From Incurvaria masculella (lineage: Eukaryota; Arthropoda; Insecta; Lepidoptera; Incurvariidae): a stretch of 64,000 bases of DNA. The stretch covers positions 24,967,595 to 25,031,594 of the forward strand of contig OX335644.1 of the NCBI GenBank assembly GCA_946894095.1, written 5' to 3'. Positions 30,301 to 34,900 of the stretch are shown here, one piece after another. Within the stretch, counting starts at the first letter, position 1; each line of letters starts with the position of its first letter. A program made the position numbers and the translations under genes. Under the pieces are notes generated by a model. The model ran no database searches. It was given only the letters and a program-made list of their open reading frames with translations, and was not told the DNA's origin.

Positions 30301-30507
30301 GACCCCAAGTCCAACACGCTGCTGTCGATCAAGCGCGTGGCGCTCGCGCAGCGCGCCAAGCTCAAGCTGGACTTCGTGTGCGGCACGCCCGGCCGCCACA
30401 CCTACACGCTCTACTTCATGTCGGACGCGTACCTCGGCGCCGATCAGGAGTACAAGGTCACAGTCGAGGTTGGCGACGTCGCCTCCGACACGAGTGACAG
30501 CGAGTAG
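25..30507 (+). CDS. SNRNP200: U5 snRNP 200 kDa helicase (Brr2), 3' half, 20 exons
   Basis: Encodes the C-terminal half of Brr2, the Ski2-like RNA helicase that unwinds U4/U6 during spliceosome activation. I read coding exons at 25-202, 1119-1267, 1990-2172, 2580-2761, 3214-3394, 14146-14352, 18620-18720, 21074-21204, 22560-22699, 23317-23553, 23840-24021, 24521-24692, 25114-25274, 25801-25952, 26258-26390, 27261-27411, 27931-28107, 28807-28941, 29639-29746 and 30268-30507. Each has AG/GT borders and the phases match, giving 3,300 nt (1,099 codons plus TAG). Similarity to the known Brr2 family is continuous, for example [28 protein letters not shown] and [19 protein letters not shown] segments. 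The first exon opens at an acceptor, so about the first thousand residues lie upstream. The C-terminus is acidic (DTSDSE). The intron donor at 25275 (GTCGGT) is weak but the frame demands it. The gene converges on Fer1HCH. Confidence 0.97.
281..550. repeat. Direct repeat pair flanking the tRNA-like sequence
   Basis: The segment GAGTTTCAGCGACATCTA...GTATTGGTCGTGACATT occurs at about 281-355 and again at 481-549 with scattered differences. The tRNA-like block occupies the space between them. This looks like a duplicated unit or an insertion with an unusually long flanking duplication. Confidence 0.6.
357..429 (-). tRNA. tRNA-like sequence, probably a pseudogene or SINE head (TGT anticodon position)
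   Basis: Read on the - strand it is 73 nt with an intact D arm (GCTC/GAGC), a perfect T arm (GCAGG TTCGAAT CCTGC) and good internal A and B boxes. The acceptor stem has one mismatch and two wobbles. The anticodon stem has two mismatches and the loop CATGTAT lacks the universal U33. A functional tRNA-Thr(TGT) is therefore unlikely. It lies between two diverged copies of an 80-bp repeat, inside SNRNP200 intron 1. Confidence 0.4.
605..1085. repeat. Degenerate SINE fragments in SNRNP200 intron 1
   Basis: Two pieces of the SINE family best seen at 50350-50775. About 620-745 (+) has the ACCACTTTCTTCCTCTTTG..GATAAGTGCATTTCG section. About 850-1075 (-) has CCCTACCACCCAGTAGGGGA and GGATTCCGAACCATGG. 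Both are old copies with several indels. Confidence 0.6.
1268..1989 (+). repeat. SNRNP200 intron 2: probable LINE 3'-end remnant plus unassigned sequence
   Basis: About 1350-1545 contains GGGTCCTTCCAACGTGGTC, GGCCGTCCGGCATCGTTTTTGCAGCC-like sequence (only partly open) and a run ending in TAACATAAAAAAATAAA. A related segment is at 3430-3605. In frame, the better copy reads like the C-terminal tail of a non-LTR retrotransposon. I assign 1560-1989 to nothing; it has one 64-codon open frame with no recognisable content. Confidence 0.35.
2185..2530 (+). repeat. Polypyrimidine tract in SNRNP200 intron 3
   Basis: About 340 bp of almost pure C/T with CTCTCT, CTCCCT and CTATCTCT motifs fills most of intron 3. 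It keeps the exon 3 frame open far past the true donor at 2173 (AAG|GTGAAG). A matching purine-rich tract lies in a Fer1HCH intron at 39105-39290. Confidence 0.85.
2762..3213 (+). other. SNRNP200 intron 4, nothing recognised
   Basis: This intron holds no gene. It has an internal near-inverted pair: CTCGCCGGGTGAGTAGGCCG near 2820 and CTTGCCTGTTCACCCGGC near 2935. It may be a small foldback repeat; a related sequence recurs near 42810-42850. Confidence 0.4.
3430..3605 (+). repeat. LINE 3'-end remnant in SNRNP200 intron 5
   Basis: Contains GGGGTCCTTCAAATATGGTG, a GTTTTTGCAGCCCCCCTGAA block and a TAACATAAAAAAAG tail, parallel to 1350-1545. The conceptual peptide [19 protein letters not shown] followed by a stop resembles a non-LTR ORF2 C-terminus. 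The family is uncertain. Confidence 0.4.
3640..4656 (-). repeat. 3' LTR of the Ty3/Gypsy element
   Basis: Partner of the LTR at 12843-13859, same length. Its open frames on either strand (for example 3840-4280) also occur in the other LTR, come from its GC-rich core, and are not considered genes. Confidence 0.95.
4657..4680 (-). other. Polypurine tract next to the 3' LTR
   Basis: On the element strand the bases just upstream of the 3' LTR read CTCGAGAGGGGGGGTTG, an uninterrupted purine run suitable for plus-strand priming. Its position fixes the element's orientation independently of the coding frames. Confidence 0.85.
4681..7200 (-). other. Long non-coding 3' region of the retrotransposon
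   Basis: 2.5 kb between pol and the polypurine tract with no frame longer than 104 codons on the element strand and no envelope-like content. It holds a tandem repeat at 4966-5330, a duplicated block at about 6075-6130 and 6183-6238 (both with CCATGAAGTGGATGAAGGAG), and many poly-A/T runs. Confidence 0.7.
4966..5330 (-). repeat. 95-bp tandem repeat inside the retrotransposon 3' region
   Basis: Two near-identical 95-bp units at 5063-5157 and 5158-5251, flanked by two diverged partial units (about 4970-5062 and 5281-5325). Each has TAGGAGTT ... CCGCTCCT, whose ends can pair into a short stem. Confidence 0.8.
7201..10395 (-). CDS. pol: Retrotransposon Pol polyprotein (protease, RT, RNase H, integrase)
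   Basis: 1,064 codons from the first ATG of the frame, though expression is probably by -1 frameshift from gag, so the true junction is near 10380. Domains by residue: aspartic protease LLDSGAS at 67-72; reverse transcriptase from about 230, with [10 protein letters not shown] near 351 and catalytic YLDD at 377-380; RNase H with HTDAS at 527-531 and TDHSS near 595; integrase zinc finger H716, H723, C753, C756; integrase core D786, D846, E882; then a basic C-terminal domain. All catalytic residues are present and the frame has no breaks. Closest families would need a phylogeny; I do not assign one. Confidence 0.96.
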   Translation of the reverse strand: MHEKKLIGPRYEGVTLSQSSKEWTDWLMYLKTFFCSYHNAVLCSSLDLDNRPYVNITVGLLSLRGLLDSGASVSFVNRVTQRQLVANGYLLHTDLRVRVTVANGATAQANGYFRVPVTYNGLTRELIFHAAPDLNAELILGIDFWKSFRLLPTQVTLVDWTGTPASFCDKVDVDHLVDYDGLTATQRNVADSVISRFDTITADAAGLGMTSLTAHSIDTGDAAPVKQRTYRLSPHKLELINREVDKLLDLGVIEPTSSAWNSPVLLTVKKDGKFRFCLDCRELNRVTKKDSYLVPYVSDILDNLRDAKYLSSIDLSSAFWQIPLDPSSREKTAFSVPGRGTFCYKRMCFGLTNAPATQQRLMDQLFGSTYHGKVFVYLDDIVIVSSTFEEHLDILLKVLDVLKMANLTTNKEKSVFFRSSLNYLGFVVDRFGLRPDPGKTKAITEWPTPTNATEVRRFLATASWNRRFIPDFASRAAPLNKLTSTKRGTPPFAWSGSAEHSFRDLKLALSTAPVLSCPDWSQSFQVHTDASQCGLGAKLTQVIGGHEKIIAYASRALTPCETNYSATEREALAVIFAVEHWRCYLEYGPMFTIYTDHSSLKWFLSLDNPTGRLARWGIRLSPFNFEIKHRKGKENVIPDALSRAPLLSSAEATTPDVWYDRLAKSCTDNPQSVPNFTLRDGNLYRFTRSKFQLDRDFEWKLVIPAGRRAATVRSCHDEPTSGHLGVYKTYRRLALQHFWPGMYRDVTDYVRKCETCLAHKHAQHATLGQMGQAKQCSRPFEYISIDITGPFPASRKGNVYILVVTCAFSKYCIFFPLRRATAKNIADRLENGVFLVHGVPKTVLSDNGTEFIGSDLRDLLRRYNIPQQFYTPKYTPEINIVERYNRTLVTMLGTFIKDDHRVWDTLLPKLQFAVNTAVNESTGFTPAFLTYGRELVSDGGSYGRLRDESIHDHLLTPTESRVEDLSELNDIFKRVRQALDRAHLTNKARYNLRRRPESFQVGQQVWRKSFIRSDAGRYFSYKLEPRYVKCTILKRKTPTVYELADEKGKSIGDWSVKDFKLTLV
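10377..11750 (-). CDS. gag: Retrotransposon Gag polyprotein
   Basis: 457 codons, ATG at 11750, TGA at 10379-10377. The N-terminal ~125 residues are charged and helical. Residues about 130-185 are a proline-rich spacer (runs such as [12 protein letters not shown]). A capsid-like helical region follows ([51 protein letters not shown]), typical of Ty3/Gypsy Gag. The C-terminus has one good zinc knuckle (C-x2-C-x4-H-x4-C in [14 protein letters not shown]) and a second, incomplete one ([14 protein letters not shown]) in which Val replaces the His. It ends on the frameshift site and overlaps the pol frame by 19 nt. It packages the element's RNA in particles. Confidence 0.93.
   Translation of the reverse strand: MSLRKLTFNLLRKEALEYEVRIRGEVPLGTVAALRRQVASLARDQPSEEIFFTDEDPGDELESIRSQLKRLVLAATDAKLTPCVKALLDHLFNRITRVEASSDEQVALKDTVSNLFATTESAYLGKDEDGPTSPPPSPASLAPPGPFESDAPPPPSASSVPVSVATLTLTAPPPPPPSPAPPGPVATYACPAARYSDAVAKLKLTYDGEKDVRAFLERIEELRESRSITTRQLFVAAPELFEGPALHWYRSVRHSVATWEQLSELLLTEFDEVDLDHRLLGVIRARTQGRDESVTIYFAIIHGLFNQLRAPLSESAKLDILLRNVRPTYIGPLSLVEIKSVDQLKSYCLKIEATRVRFRSFKEPSAAGADAPAAEFAYKGGTRASGGSSPRAPASRRVNASAVAQNKPRADLQVYCPRCRTSEHSFFRCPAPRELRCFGCQKPGVRQSQCPECTKKN
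10380..10386 (-). promoter_or_regulatory. -1 ribosomal frameshift slippery site A_AAA_AAC
   Basis: At the end of gag the element strand reads AAA AAA AAC TGA, a canonical X_XXY_YYZ heptamer in the gag frame, with the gag stop immediately after. Slipping back one base enters the open pol frame. I did not verify a downstream stem-loop or pseudoknot. Confidence 0.85.
11764..12842 (-). other. Retrotransposon 5' leader
   Basis: About 1.1 kb between the 5' LTR and gag. It has no convincing gene. Two copies of a block with CCCCAACGAATGAAGGTTG and GTGATC (about 11876-11920 and 11996-12040), several A-rich runs and an internal CGCGCCCGCGCGACCGC stretch are visible. This is presumably untranslated packaging sequence. 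Confidence 0.6.
12843..13859 (-). repeat. 5' LTR of the Ty3/Gypsy element
   Basis: 1,017 bp, TGTCACGTAG...GACGTCACA-type ends on the element strand. Very GC-rich in the middle third (about 13160-13400). Matches 3640-4656 except for two substitutions I could see. It presumably carries the promoter and poly(A) signals. The 18-20 bases just downstream on the element strand (CTGGCATCCACTGGTTCGG) start one base in with TGG, the usual start of a primer-binding site, but I could not assign a tRNA. Confidence 0.95.
14146..22699 (+). CDS. SNRNP200: SNRNP200 exons 6-9: RecA1 domain of the second helicase cassette
   Basis: Exons 14146-14352, 18620-18720, 21074-21204 and 22560-22699. Exon 6 carries the Walker A loop APSGSGKTS. 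Exon 7 carries [13 protein letters not shown] and the [13 protein letters not shown] segment (motif Ib region). Exon 8 carries the motif II position, which here reads VDALQLLGG, so the DExD/H box is D-A-L-Q and lacks the catalytic Glu. Exon 9 carries motif III region [20 protein letters not shown]. Loss of motif II agrees with the established view that the C-terminal Brr2 cassette does not unwind RNA but regulates the first cassette and binds partners. Exon 6 is preceded by the 10.7-kb intron that contains the LTR retrotransposon. Confidence 0.95.
14385..14452 (+). pseudogene. Exon echo: partial copy of SNRNP200 exon 6 (Walker A region)
   Basis: Only 33 bp after the end of exon 6, the sequence repeats its acceptor and core: GACAGGTGTACAACT, then GTGTTCGTGGGAG and a 20-bp block GGGCTCCGGCAAGACGAGCA identical to the exon. 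The copy has lost the middle of the exon start and reads [10 protein letters not shown] in place of [10 protein letters not shown]. Confidence 0.85.
14453..15331 (+). other. SNRNP200 intron 6, proximal part
   Basis: No gene. About 14740-14840 is a moderately GC-rich stretch. The rest is AT-rich with poly-A/T runs. A short fragment of the SINE tail (ATTGTCATGATATTAGCCCA) is near 15290. Confidence 0.4.
15332..15955. repeat. 118-bp satellite array, five full units plus a partial
   Basis: Units start GGGTCTGATGATGACCAGGA at 15332, 15450, 15568, 15686, 15804 and 15922, each exactly 118 bp apart. Each holds ACGGCGCTAGCTA, TTCGGGTTTGGT and CTGAAACCTGATTGGCATT. Units are about 85-95 percent alike by eye. 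Confidence 0.95.
16402..17395. repeat. 119-bp satellite array, about eight units
   Basis: Units start GACATCATATTTGAAAT at 16402, 16511, 16630, 16749, 16868, 16987, 17106, 17225 and 17345. The step is 119 bp, with 109 for the first and 120 for the last. The core is ACACCCCCGAAAACCTATAA, then GTGGCGGCCATTTTGTTTTT. It is unrelated in sequence to the 118-bp array 450 bp upstream. Confidence 0.95.
17396..18261. other. SNRNP200 intron 6, distal part
   Basis: No gene. The one feature is an inverted pair GGCACATATGTCGTGCC (about 18084) and GGCACGACGTATGTGCC (about 18128), each followed by GACACAG(T/C)CAAGGG. Confidence 0.4.
18262..18545. repeat. Foldback MITE, family with GCTAGTCCCAGTT ends
   Basis: Starts GCTAGTCCCAGTTGTCACCT and carries the palindrome TTACGGAACTTCGAAGTTCCGTAA. 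The right end is degenerate. Full-length relative at 40339-40620. It lies just before SNRNP200 exon 7. Confidence 0.7.
18850..19264. repeat. Foldback MITE with ~70-bp inverted ends
   Basis: The left end AGACCAACCCTCTGAAGCTA..GTCAGTCTGCCTG..CCAAGTGGTTGCGTTA..CTAGAT is matched in reverse complement by the right end at about 19198-19264, with few mismatches. The internal 270 bp is AT-rich and non-coding. In SNRNP200 intron 7. Confidence 0.85.
19265..21073. other. Rest of SNRNP200 intron 7
   Basis: No gene seen. Visible features: a GGGTAATAGGGTAGTAGGG run near 19420, a purine-rich GAGAAGAGAGGAGAAGATGAG run near 19900, and TTTTGTATAAAATG near 19856. The rest is unassigned. Confidence 0.4.
21466..22400. 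repeat. Foldback MITE interrupted by a second MITE
   Basis: The outer element is a copy of the 32316-32695 family: arms CCCATACAAACGTAGTTTACTAATAATT and its reverse complement near 22355, ends TTAAGGTGGGCC and GGGCCGTTCTTAA. It is split at about 21566 by a 559-bp element of another family (21567-22125). In SNRNP200 intron 8. Confidence 0.85.
21567..22125. repeat. MITE, family with CTTAAGGTGGC ends, nested
   Basis: Ends are CTTAAGGTGGCGGGCC and GGGTTGGGCCACCTTAA. Contains ATTCGCGGGCACGGTACAAA, GAGGAAGATGCAACATGTCC and TAACTTAGAAACCAAACACA. Relatives at 51515-51831, 56306-56860 and 57606-58132. Confidence 0.85.
22790..22965. repeat. Dispersed repeat shared with 50165-50300
   Basis: ACGGCCGAGTGCACCAAAGG, CAACGTCAACATACGATTAA and GGAACTCTGTGGGGTTCCCT are found on the opposite strand at 50165-50300 with about 85 percent identity. 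Unassigned family. In SNRNP200 intron 9. Confidence 0.7.
23035..23180. repeat. Small inverted repeat in SNRNP200 intron 9
   Basis: AGGAATGTGATATGTATGCA near 23090 is mirrored by TACATACATGTCACATTCCT near 23147, giving arms of about 24 bp round a 45-bp spacer. Probably a remnant foldback element. Confidence 0.6.
23317..24692 (+). CDS. SNRNP200: SNRNP200 exons 10-12: RecA2 domain of the second cassette
   Basis: Exons 23317-23553, 23840-24021 and 24521-24692. Exon 10 begins [14 protein letters not shown] and includes the motif IV-like [15 protein letters not shown]. It is very GC-rich and alanine-rich compared with neighbouring exons. Exon 11 contains the motif V area ([20 protein letters not shown], then a strand ending VIVADTHV). 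Exon 12 contains the motif VI area [12 protein letters not shown], which resembles the Ski2 QxxGRAGR motif with Cys for Gly. Exon 11 is followed by two decayed copies of itself within intron 11. Confidence 0.95.
24040..24095 (+). pseudogene. Exon echo: first partial copy of SNRNP200 exon 11
   Basis: GCGCGGCGTACTTGCACG, GGGCGTGAGTGCGTCCGACT and GGCGGCTCGTG match the 5' half of exon 11, but the copy runs into TGA. It begins only 18 bp after the exon 11 donor. Confidence 0.85.
24279..24439 (+). pseudogene. Exon echo: second copy of SNRNP200 exon 11, frame and donor preserved
   Basis: The copy reads [20 protein letters not shown] against [20 protein letters not shown] of exon 11. It has a shortened middle and ends with the same ACACGCACGT|GTGAGTAG donor. 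From a possible acceptor AG at 24277-24278 it is open for 53 codons plus 2 nt, the same phase as exon 11. It would lack most of the motif V strand. It could be a decayed duplicate or a candidate alternative exon. Confidence 0.75.
24693..25113 (+). other. SNRNP200 intron 12, nothing recognised
   Basis: No gene, no clear repeat. Confidence 0.4.
25114..28941 (+). CDS. SNRNP200: SNRNP200 exons 13-18: winged helix and Sec63 unit of the second cassette
   Basis: Exons 25114-25274, 25801-25952, 26258-26390, 27261-27411, 27931-28107 and 28807-28941. The winged-helix and ratchet region is seen as [20 protein letters not shown], then [20 protein letters not shown]. The second Sec63 unit follows ([58 protein letters not shown]). 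The exon 16 start has a glycine-rich insertion (SAGAGGG) between PHK and VKFNEPHVK, slightly longer than the family norm as I recall it. Exon 17 runs without a stop through its donor into a partial duplicate of itself. Confidence 0.95.
25340..25650 (-). repeat. tRNA-derived SINE copy in SNRNP200 intron 13
   Basis: Minus-strand copy of the family described at 50350-50775: CCCTACCACCTAGTAGGGGA, GGATTCTGAGTCATG, then GGGGAATTTGAACCCAGACC (B box on the - strand) and GCGCCACGACGCTACGAG (A-box side). Confidence 0.8.
26391..26864 (+). other. SNRNP200 intron 15, 5' part
   Basis: No gene. The block CTGTCACAGCACTGACAGGTCAAGGC ... CTAATGCTTTTGTCAGGGGG..GGACCTTTCCATAC, about 26756-26835 (internal break intended), is repeated at about 28697-28770 in intron 17, so a dispersed repeat is present in both. 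Confidence 0.5.
26868..27203 (-). repeat. tRNA-derived SINE copy in SNRNP200 intron 15
   Basis: Minus-strand copy: GACTGGACATGGATGGCTAA (tail side), GTGGTGCATGACCGG, GAGGATTTGAACTCAAGTC (B-box side), and AATCTATGAGCCGCTCC near the head. Ends about 55 bp before exon 16. Confidence 0.8.
27484..27715 (-). pseudogene. LINE ORF2 C-terminal fragment (CR1/L2-like tail)
   Basis: On the - strand it reads [20 protein letters not shown] then LDKHLKTLK, a terminal motif common to CR1/L2-type LINE ORF2 proteins. A stop and a TAAATAAAT tail follow. Copies at 45340-45535 and 49181-49560. In SNRNP200 intron 16. Confidence 0.7.
28128..28254 (+). pseudogene. Exon echo: copy of SNRNP200 exon 17, in frame
   Basis: About 127 bp nearly identical to exon 17, for example GCCAAGGACAGCTACCTGCG exactly. 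Codons read [20 protein letters not shown] then [17 protein letters not shown]. Exon 17 is open through its donor (28108), across 20 bp and through the echo, to a stop at about 28308. A weak GTACAG donor after 28254 would keep phase 0. Confidence 0.85.
28309..28806 (+). other. SNRNP200 intron 17, distal part
   Basis: No gene. Contains the second copy of the repeat noted at 26756-26835, here about 28697-28770. Confidence 0.45.
28993..29110 (+). repeat. Short GTTCCGTACCC-family repeat, internally deleted
   Basis: Starts TTTAGGGTTCCGTACCCAAA and ends GTACGGAACCCTTCGTGTGC followed by the GTCCGAC hairpin. The central GTCC microsatellite and body are missing compared with the copy at 42028-42316. 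In SNRNP200 intron 18; 29111-29638 beyond it is AT-rich and unassigned. Confidence 0.8.
29639..30507 (+). CDS. SNRNP200: SNRNP200 exons 19-20: C-terminal FN3-like domain and acidic tail
   Basis: Exons 29639-29746 and 30268-30507. They encode the final immunoglobulin-like domain: [20 protein letters not shown], then [20 protein letters not shown] and [20 protein letters not shown] short acidic serine/aspartate tail precedes TAG at 30505-30507. This domain closes the protein in all Brr2 orthologues. Intron 19 (29747-30267) holds a partial SINE and a small MITE. Confidence 0.96.
29812..29945 (-). repeat. Partial SINE in SNRNP200 intron 19
   Basis: Minus-strand SINE body: CATTGAACTGGATGGAACAC, ACGGAGAATTTTCATTGCC, GGGTACCAACC. 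Broken at its 3' side by the MITE at 29947-30111. Confidence 0.65.
29947..30111. repeat. Small MITE with GCGTAAGATGTGAG ends, copy A
   Basis: Left end TGGCGTAAGATGTGAG and right end CTCACATCTTACTCCGGT are inverted repeats. Internal ATTCGATCA..TCTGCACCAATCAGAAG. Inserted in the SINE fragment. Second copy at 33264-33411. Confidence 0.75.
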
Positions 30508-30865
30508 GCACTTTGCACTGTTCTCCTTTTGAGGTTAGCTGTCACCCGTTTTGAGCTTAGTCGTCGTCAATTCCTCACTAATTTCGAGGTTATTTGTCGC
30601 CCATTTCGAGGTTAATTGTCACCCATTTCGAGGTTATGTCACCTATTTTGAGGTTATCTGTGCATGTAATTTTTAAAACTGCACATTGAATTTCAAGTAA
30701 GGGTAACTTAGTCATGAGCTAAATCAGTGTAATTTCTAGGATAAAATGAATCGTGCATTAAGTTTAATGTCTTCTAAGAAATTATAATGAAAGTGATTTG
30801 TAATCTTATAGATCCTTAAATCTTGTGATTTAATTTTAAAGAATAAATTGACAAAAATTGAAGAA
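30508..30865 (+). other. SNRNP200: SNRNP200 3' UTR with poly(A) signal
   Basis: Follows the stop codon. A run of about five loose 22-27-bp units built on TTTCGAGGTTA..TGTCRCCCA occupies roughly 30530-30663. The first good AATAAA is at 30842-30847, so the transcript probably ends near 30860. The 3' end is inferred, not proven. Confidence 0.6.
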
Positions 30866-32315
30866 CTTTTTTATTCAAAATGTTGTTGCTACTTCACTTC
30901 ATTTCATTTATTTAAACTTTTTGGTAGTCAAGTTACGTCTCAAAGATCCGCGGATTCTATCAACCCAGTAAAGAAGAACCCGCAAAGAAACTTCACGGGT
31001 TTACATAAGGTATTTTTTCGTCCACAATTATGTAATACATACTTAGATCTAAGTGCTAGAGGTGAACTTAGTTCACCTCTCTAGTTGACTCTGGGTATTT
31101 ATAAAGAACAATGACGATCCCAAAGTTCAAGCTTGTACATTTAAAGGCATCCGACCATGTATAGGTTCACCAAAGAGGATGGGGATGTTGCTTCAGCTAC
31201 TAGCGTCAGTGATTAGGAACTTTGAGGTTTCACCCTTTTTAATCCTGGCCTGAGGTACCCAACGGTTCCCAGACCGAATTATGGGTCAGCATTATTTTGT
31301 TTTAACTGGATGGCTAATTCCACACCCATCATCATGATATCAGCCCACCACACCACATTTACGCACCATATTCCGTAGCGATATTCCCAGCATGGAGTGA
31401 TCCATTGCTCGCACTGGAGGACGCACTGGTCATATAATCCGCTGACGTACCAAAGTAGTCGATATTGGACACCGGGTGGCCAAGCTCAAATTGCAGTGGG
31501 CTGGTCACGTCAGCCGAAGAGACGACGACCGTTAGAGTAACCGTGTCCTACACTGGCGCCCGTGGACAGGAAAACGGAGTGTGGGAAGACCACCCGAGGT
31601 GGGACGACGACATCAAGTTCGTCGGCGGAAAGCAGTGGTTCCGTACCGCTGAGGGTTCGGGAGGACTGCAGAAAATTTGGAGAGGCTATGTCCAGCAGTG
31701 GACGCAAACACGCTGACTGACTGACTGACACCATATTCCAAAGGAATAAGTTGTCATGGCAATGGCATTACAGCAGCAATGACAATTTGTCCGTTTTTTT
31801 CATCCAGTGCAATGTTGCGTTGCTCATTGCTTATAAAGGGAGGATCCAGGGAGGCAAGGCACCTAATTGCTTCAGGAAGTCGGTGTTGGGACAGTTGGAA
31901 GGCATTTTGGGACGTAGAAAGTGACTTTGTTTTGGGAGTCCACGTGGTGTGCATATGGCTATAGATTTGTGTTTCGTTGCATGTGTCGATTTAGCAAGCA
32001 AAACGTTTTATAGATCACTCTCCGACCAGTCTTCGGGCAGAATCACCTGTTGGCAATCCAGCCCATGTGTTGAGTGTGTGAAGTGAGAGAGTCGCCCGCT
32101 AGATCAAACCATAAGAGCGCTGAGAGTTGTAAGTAGTTATAAAGGGGATCAGTGTAAGCACAGTTTTCCAATTCAACAATCCAATTCACCCTAAAAGCAA
32201 TACTAATATAATAAAGCTGATGTGTTTGTTTGTTTGAACGCTCTAATCTCTGAAACTGATATTTTTGCATTTAATAGCTCAATTCTTGATCGAGCAAGGT
32301 TCTACGACTACAACC
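30866..32315. other. Intergenic repeats between SNRNP200 and Fer1HCH (proximal)
   Basis: No host gene. About 31440-31732 is a LINE fragment (separate entry). A SINE tail scrap is near 31310-31350. The rest is unassigned low-complexity or old repeat sequence. Confidence 0.5.
31440..31732 (+). pseudogene. Non-LTR retrotransposon ORF2 tail remnant
   Basis: Conceptual pieces HRVAKLKLQWAGHVSRRDDD, TGKRSVGRPPEVG and the final CCAGCAGTGGACGCAAACACGC section are the familiar C-terminal end of RTE-like LINE ORF2 in insects. At least one stop and one frameshift interrupt it, and a (TGAC)n tail follows. Family placement is tentative. Confidence 0.65.
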
Positions 32316-32695
32316 CTTAAGGTCGGCCCGTAGTAAGCATCAGAAAATTTCGCCTCCCATACAAACGTAGTTTACTAATAATTTGAAAACCACTGTTCCA
32401 ACTTACTTGATATTTGGTATCAAATATTAGGCTACAAGTATCTGTGTCTGCATGCCTTTGTTTTTTCGGTAAATGTATTCTGGGTCAAACCACAGAGAAA
32501 AAAAAATTCGTATGAAGATTTTCTTTTTGCTTTCATTTCATTCGGTTTGGATTTTTCAAAAAAACAAAAGCGTGCAGACACAGATATTTGTTACCTGATA
32601 TTAGATATTAAATATCAATTTAATTGGAATAGCGGTTTCCAAATTATTAGTAAACTACGTTTGTATGGGGAGCATAGCTTACGGGCCGTTCTTAA
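32316..32695. repeat. Foldback MITE, reference copy (~380 bp)
   Basis: Nearly palindromic: the left arm has CCCATACAAACGTAGTTTAC and TAATAATTTG, and the right arm has the reverse complement near 32645. Termini are CTTAAGGTCGGCCCG and CGGGCCGTTCTTAA. The interrupted copy is at 21466-22400 and a half copy at about 34200-34310. Confidence 0.88.
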
Positions 32696-33263
32696 AAGCC
32701 GAGCATAAAGAAAATGTAATAAAGAACTCTAAGCAATGGGGTGATGAGACGCAGTGAGTTGGAGGCTGAGGGCGCATTTCACCGGGCTCCGCTTGTGTGA
32801 TAGTCCAAAACGAAATCAACCAGAACGGAGGCGGTAAACTCAGGTAGTGTAGAGATAAAATCAAACTTGAAACACAAAACAAAATGTGTATTGCGTCTTC
32901 CTAGGCGTCTGCTGCGTCAGAGTTATTGATCACATCTCGCTCAACGGTACAGTCCTGTCAATCTCGCACTATCTGCCCACACGTTTCGACAGTTTGGCAG
33001 GTAATGTCGCGACGGAGGACAAACAAAATCACAATGTCCGATTAGGTGCTGATAAGGACAATTGAGGTGCCTTTGTTGCCAACGGCACATATTTTAAGAT
33101 AACCTGGTGCATTTAATGTATGTAGATCATAAAATGTTTGTTTCAGAATAGGCCAATGACCATTCTTCTATGAGCACGAAAACCGGTGTCAAATTTAATG
33201 CAATGGAAGGGAGGAGGGGCAATGGCACCCATTGTCCCCACCCTGGATCCGCACCTGGGGCTG

Positions 33264-33411
33264 AACCGGTGTAAAATATGTGGGGGAATTCGATCATTCC
33301 TGCACCTATCAGAAGTGGTTGCCAAATATTGTAACCAGCAAGAGCGCAGAAGGTATGACATAAACTCTCTGACTGGTGCAGAATTGAAATCCCTCACATC
33401 TTACGCCGGTT
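33264..33411. repeat. Small MITE with GCGTAAGATGTGAG ends, copy B
   Basis: Ends ACCGGTGTAAAATATGTG and CCTCACATCTTACGCCGGT; the centre shares ATTCGATCA.TCCTGCACC.ATCAGAAG with copy A. The 33412-34640 DNA that follows is AT-rich with no gene. Confidence 0.75.
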
Positions 33412-34639
33412 ATCACCTTGGTCAGGTTACCTAACCGCGCCTAACTTAACCTAACTTAGGCACAATCTCTAATTAGTATTATACAGTTATGGTTATTATA
33501 GATCTATCTTCCTTGTTCTTATGGCGAAAATTAAATATGGATATATTTTAATTTTAACATTATCACTTATCAGAGATGGTGTACTCAACACTTGACTTAC
33601 ACATTGTGTTATATTAACAAATTTCTTAAAGATGATTCTATATACAACACCACTCAAAAGTCAATGAAAAAAGTGACTTACTTCATAGTAGGTACTTTAA
33701 AGTAAATATCCATCACCTGATAACCTAACACGTGATAAAGAGTTGTTAGTGACAATATTGTGTACTTAGCTGTGTGAGTAAATATTTGAATTCATTTGTT
33801 TTATGCTATCGTTCATACGAAAACTTTGTAAACTTTATCGATTGAACTTTCCAATTTTTATGGGTGGCTTGAATAATTTAAATGTTAAAGGCAAAAATAC
33901 GCCAACGTTATCATCTACGTTCACTCATGATTTAAGCCTGATCCGTCAAAATTTGTGTTACACAAATCAACGTTGACCCCTAATCGTAACCCACCGATTA
34001 GCTAAATGCTATTATAATGAAAGATTCGATTTTGAGCAAAATTATCGTACTTTGAAAAATAAACTCTAAAGGCTGGCCTCATACTGCCAGAGTACCTCTC
34101 TGAATTCTTGATTTGAATTCATATTATTAATTCAGAAAGCCCGGACATGCATACAAGTTTACCGCTCTGGACACACAATCTGATTTTTATATTTCAGGTC
34201 GAACTGTTAGAAAGATATCAAATATAATAATTGGTACAGTGGGTTTTAAATGATTGGTAAATTACGTTTGTATGGGAATCGCAATTATTGATGCCCACCT
34301 TAAGAGCATTGGAATCCAAAGTGCATTTGTGGGTGACGAGCTCCCTCCTCCGTGGTGACGAGCACGGAGCAGGGAGGCGAGAGAGATGTTAGCTAATTTT
34401 GCTAGGGAACGCAGTGTGGTGAGCACATCGATAAATAAAAAACATGGTGACGAGTTATTGCGAAGCGATGTGGCCGGTGTCCTTGGGAGTCAATCGTGGC
34501 TCGCCCTCTTTGCAGCTGCTGACTAGACGGGGACTCGACTAGACTAGTCACTGCTACCAACAGCTGTGATGTCACGCAGTCAGTAAGAGTGACATGGTTC
34601 TATCGATTTTCGATTTTGCATAATCTGTGTACAGTCTGT

Positions 34640-34900
34640 AGCATACGACATGAATTGTTGATTCTCGTCAATTCTTATTAATATAGTGTTATTACCTGTG
34701 CTTCAAAATACTTTTGAAAACTTCGACTAAGTGGATGTTGAAAAAAAAACCGGCCGGGGTTTCTTGCCAGTTCTTTGCAGGGATTGGTTTACTGGCTAAT
34801 GATAAAATATAACAAATCCGAGCGCAGTGTACTGTCTGCGGATGATGAATAAGCAATAAACAATAAACAACAGTACCCGGCGGTAAATATTACACACGGA
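34640..34900. repeat. Dispersed repeat also at 41032-41255
   Basis: GCATACGACATGAATTGTTG, TTGCCAGTTCTTTGCAGG and AACAAATCCGAGCGCAGTGT recur at 41032-41255 in the same order and partly near 47500-47590. It is probably a LINE 3' end; the family is not assigned. Confidence 0.65.
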
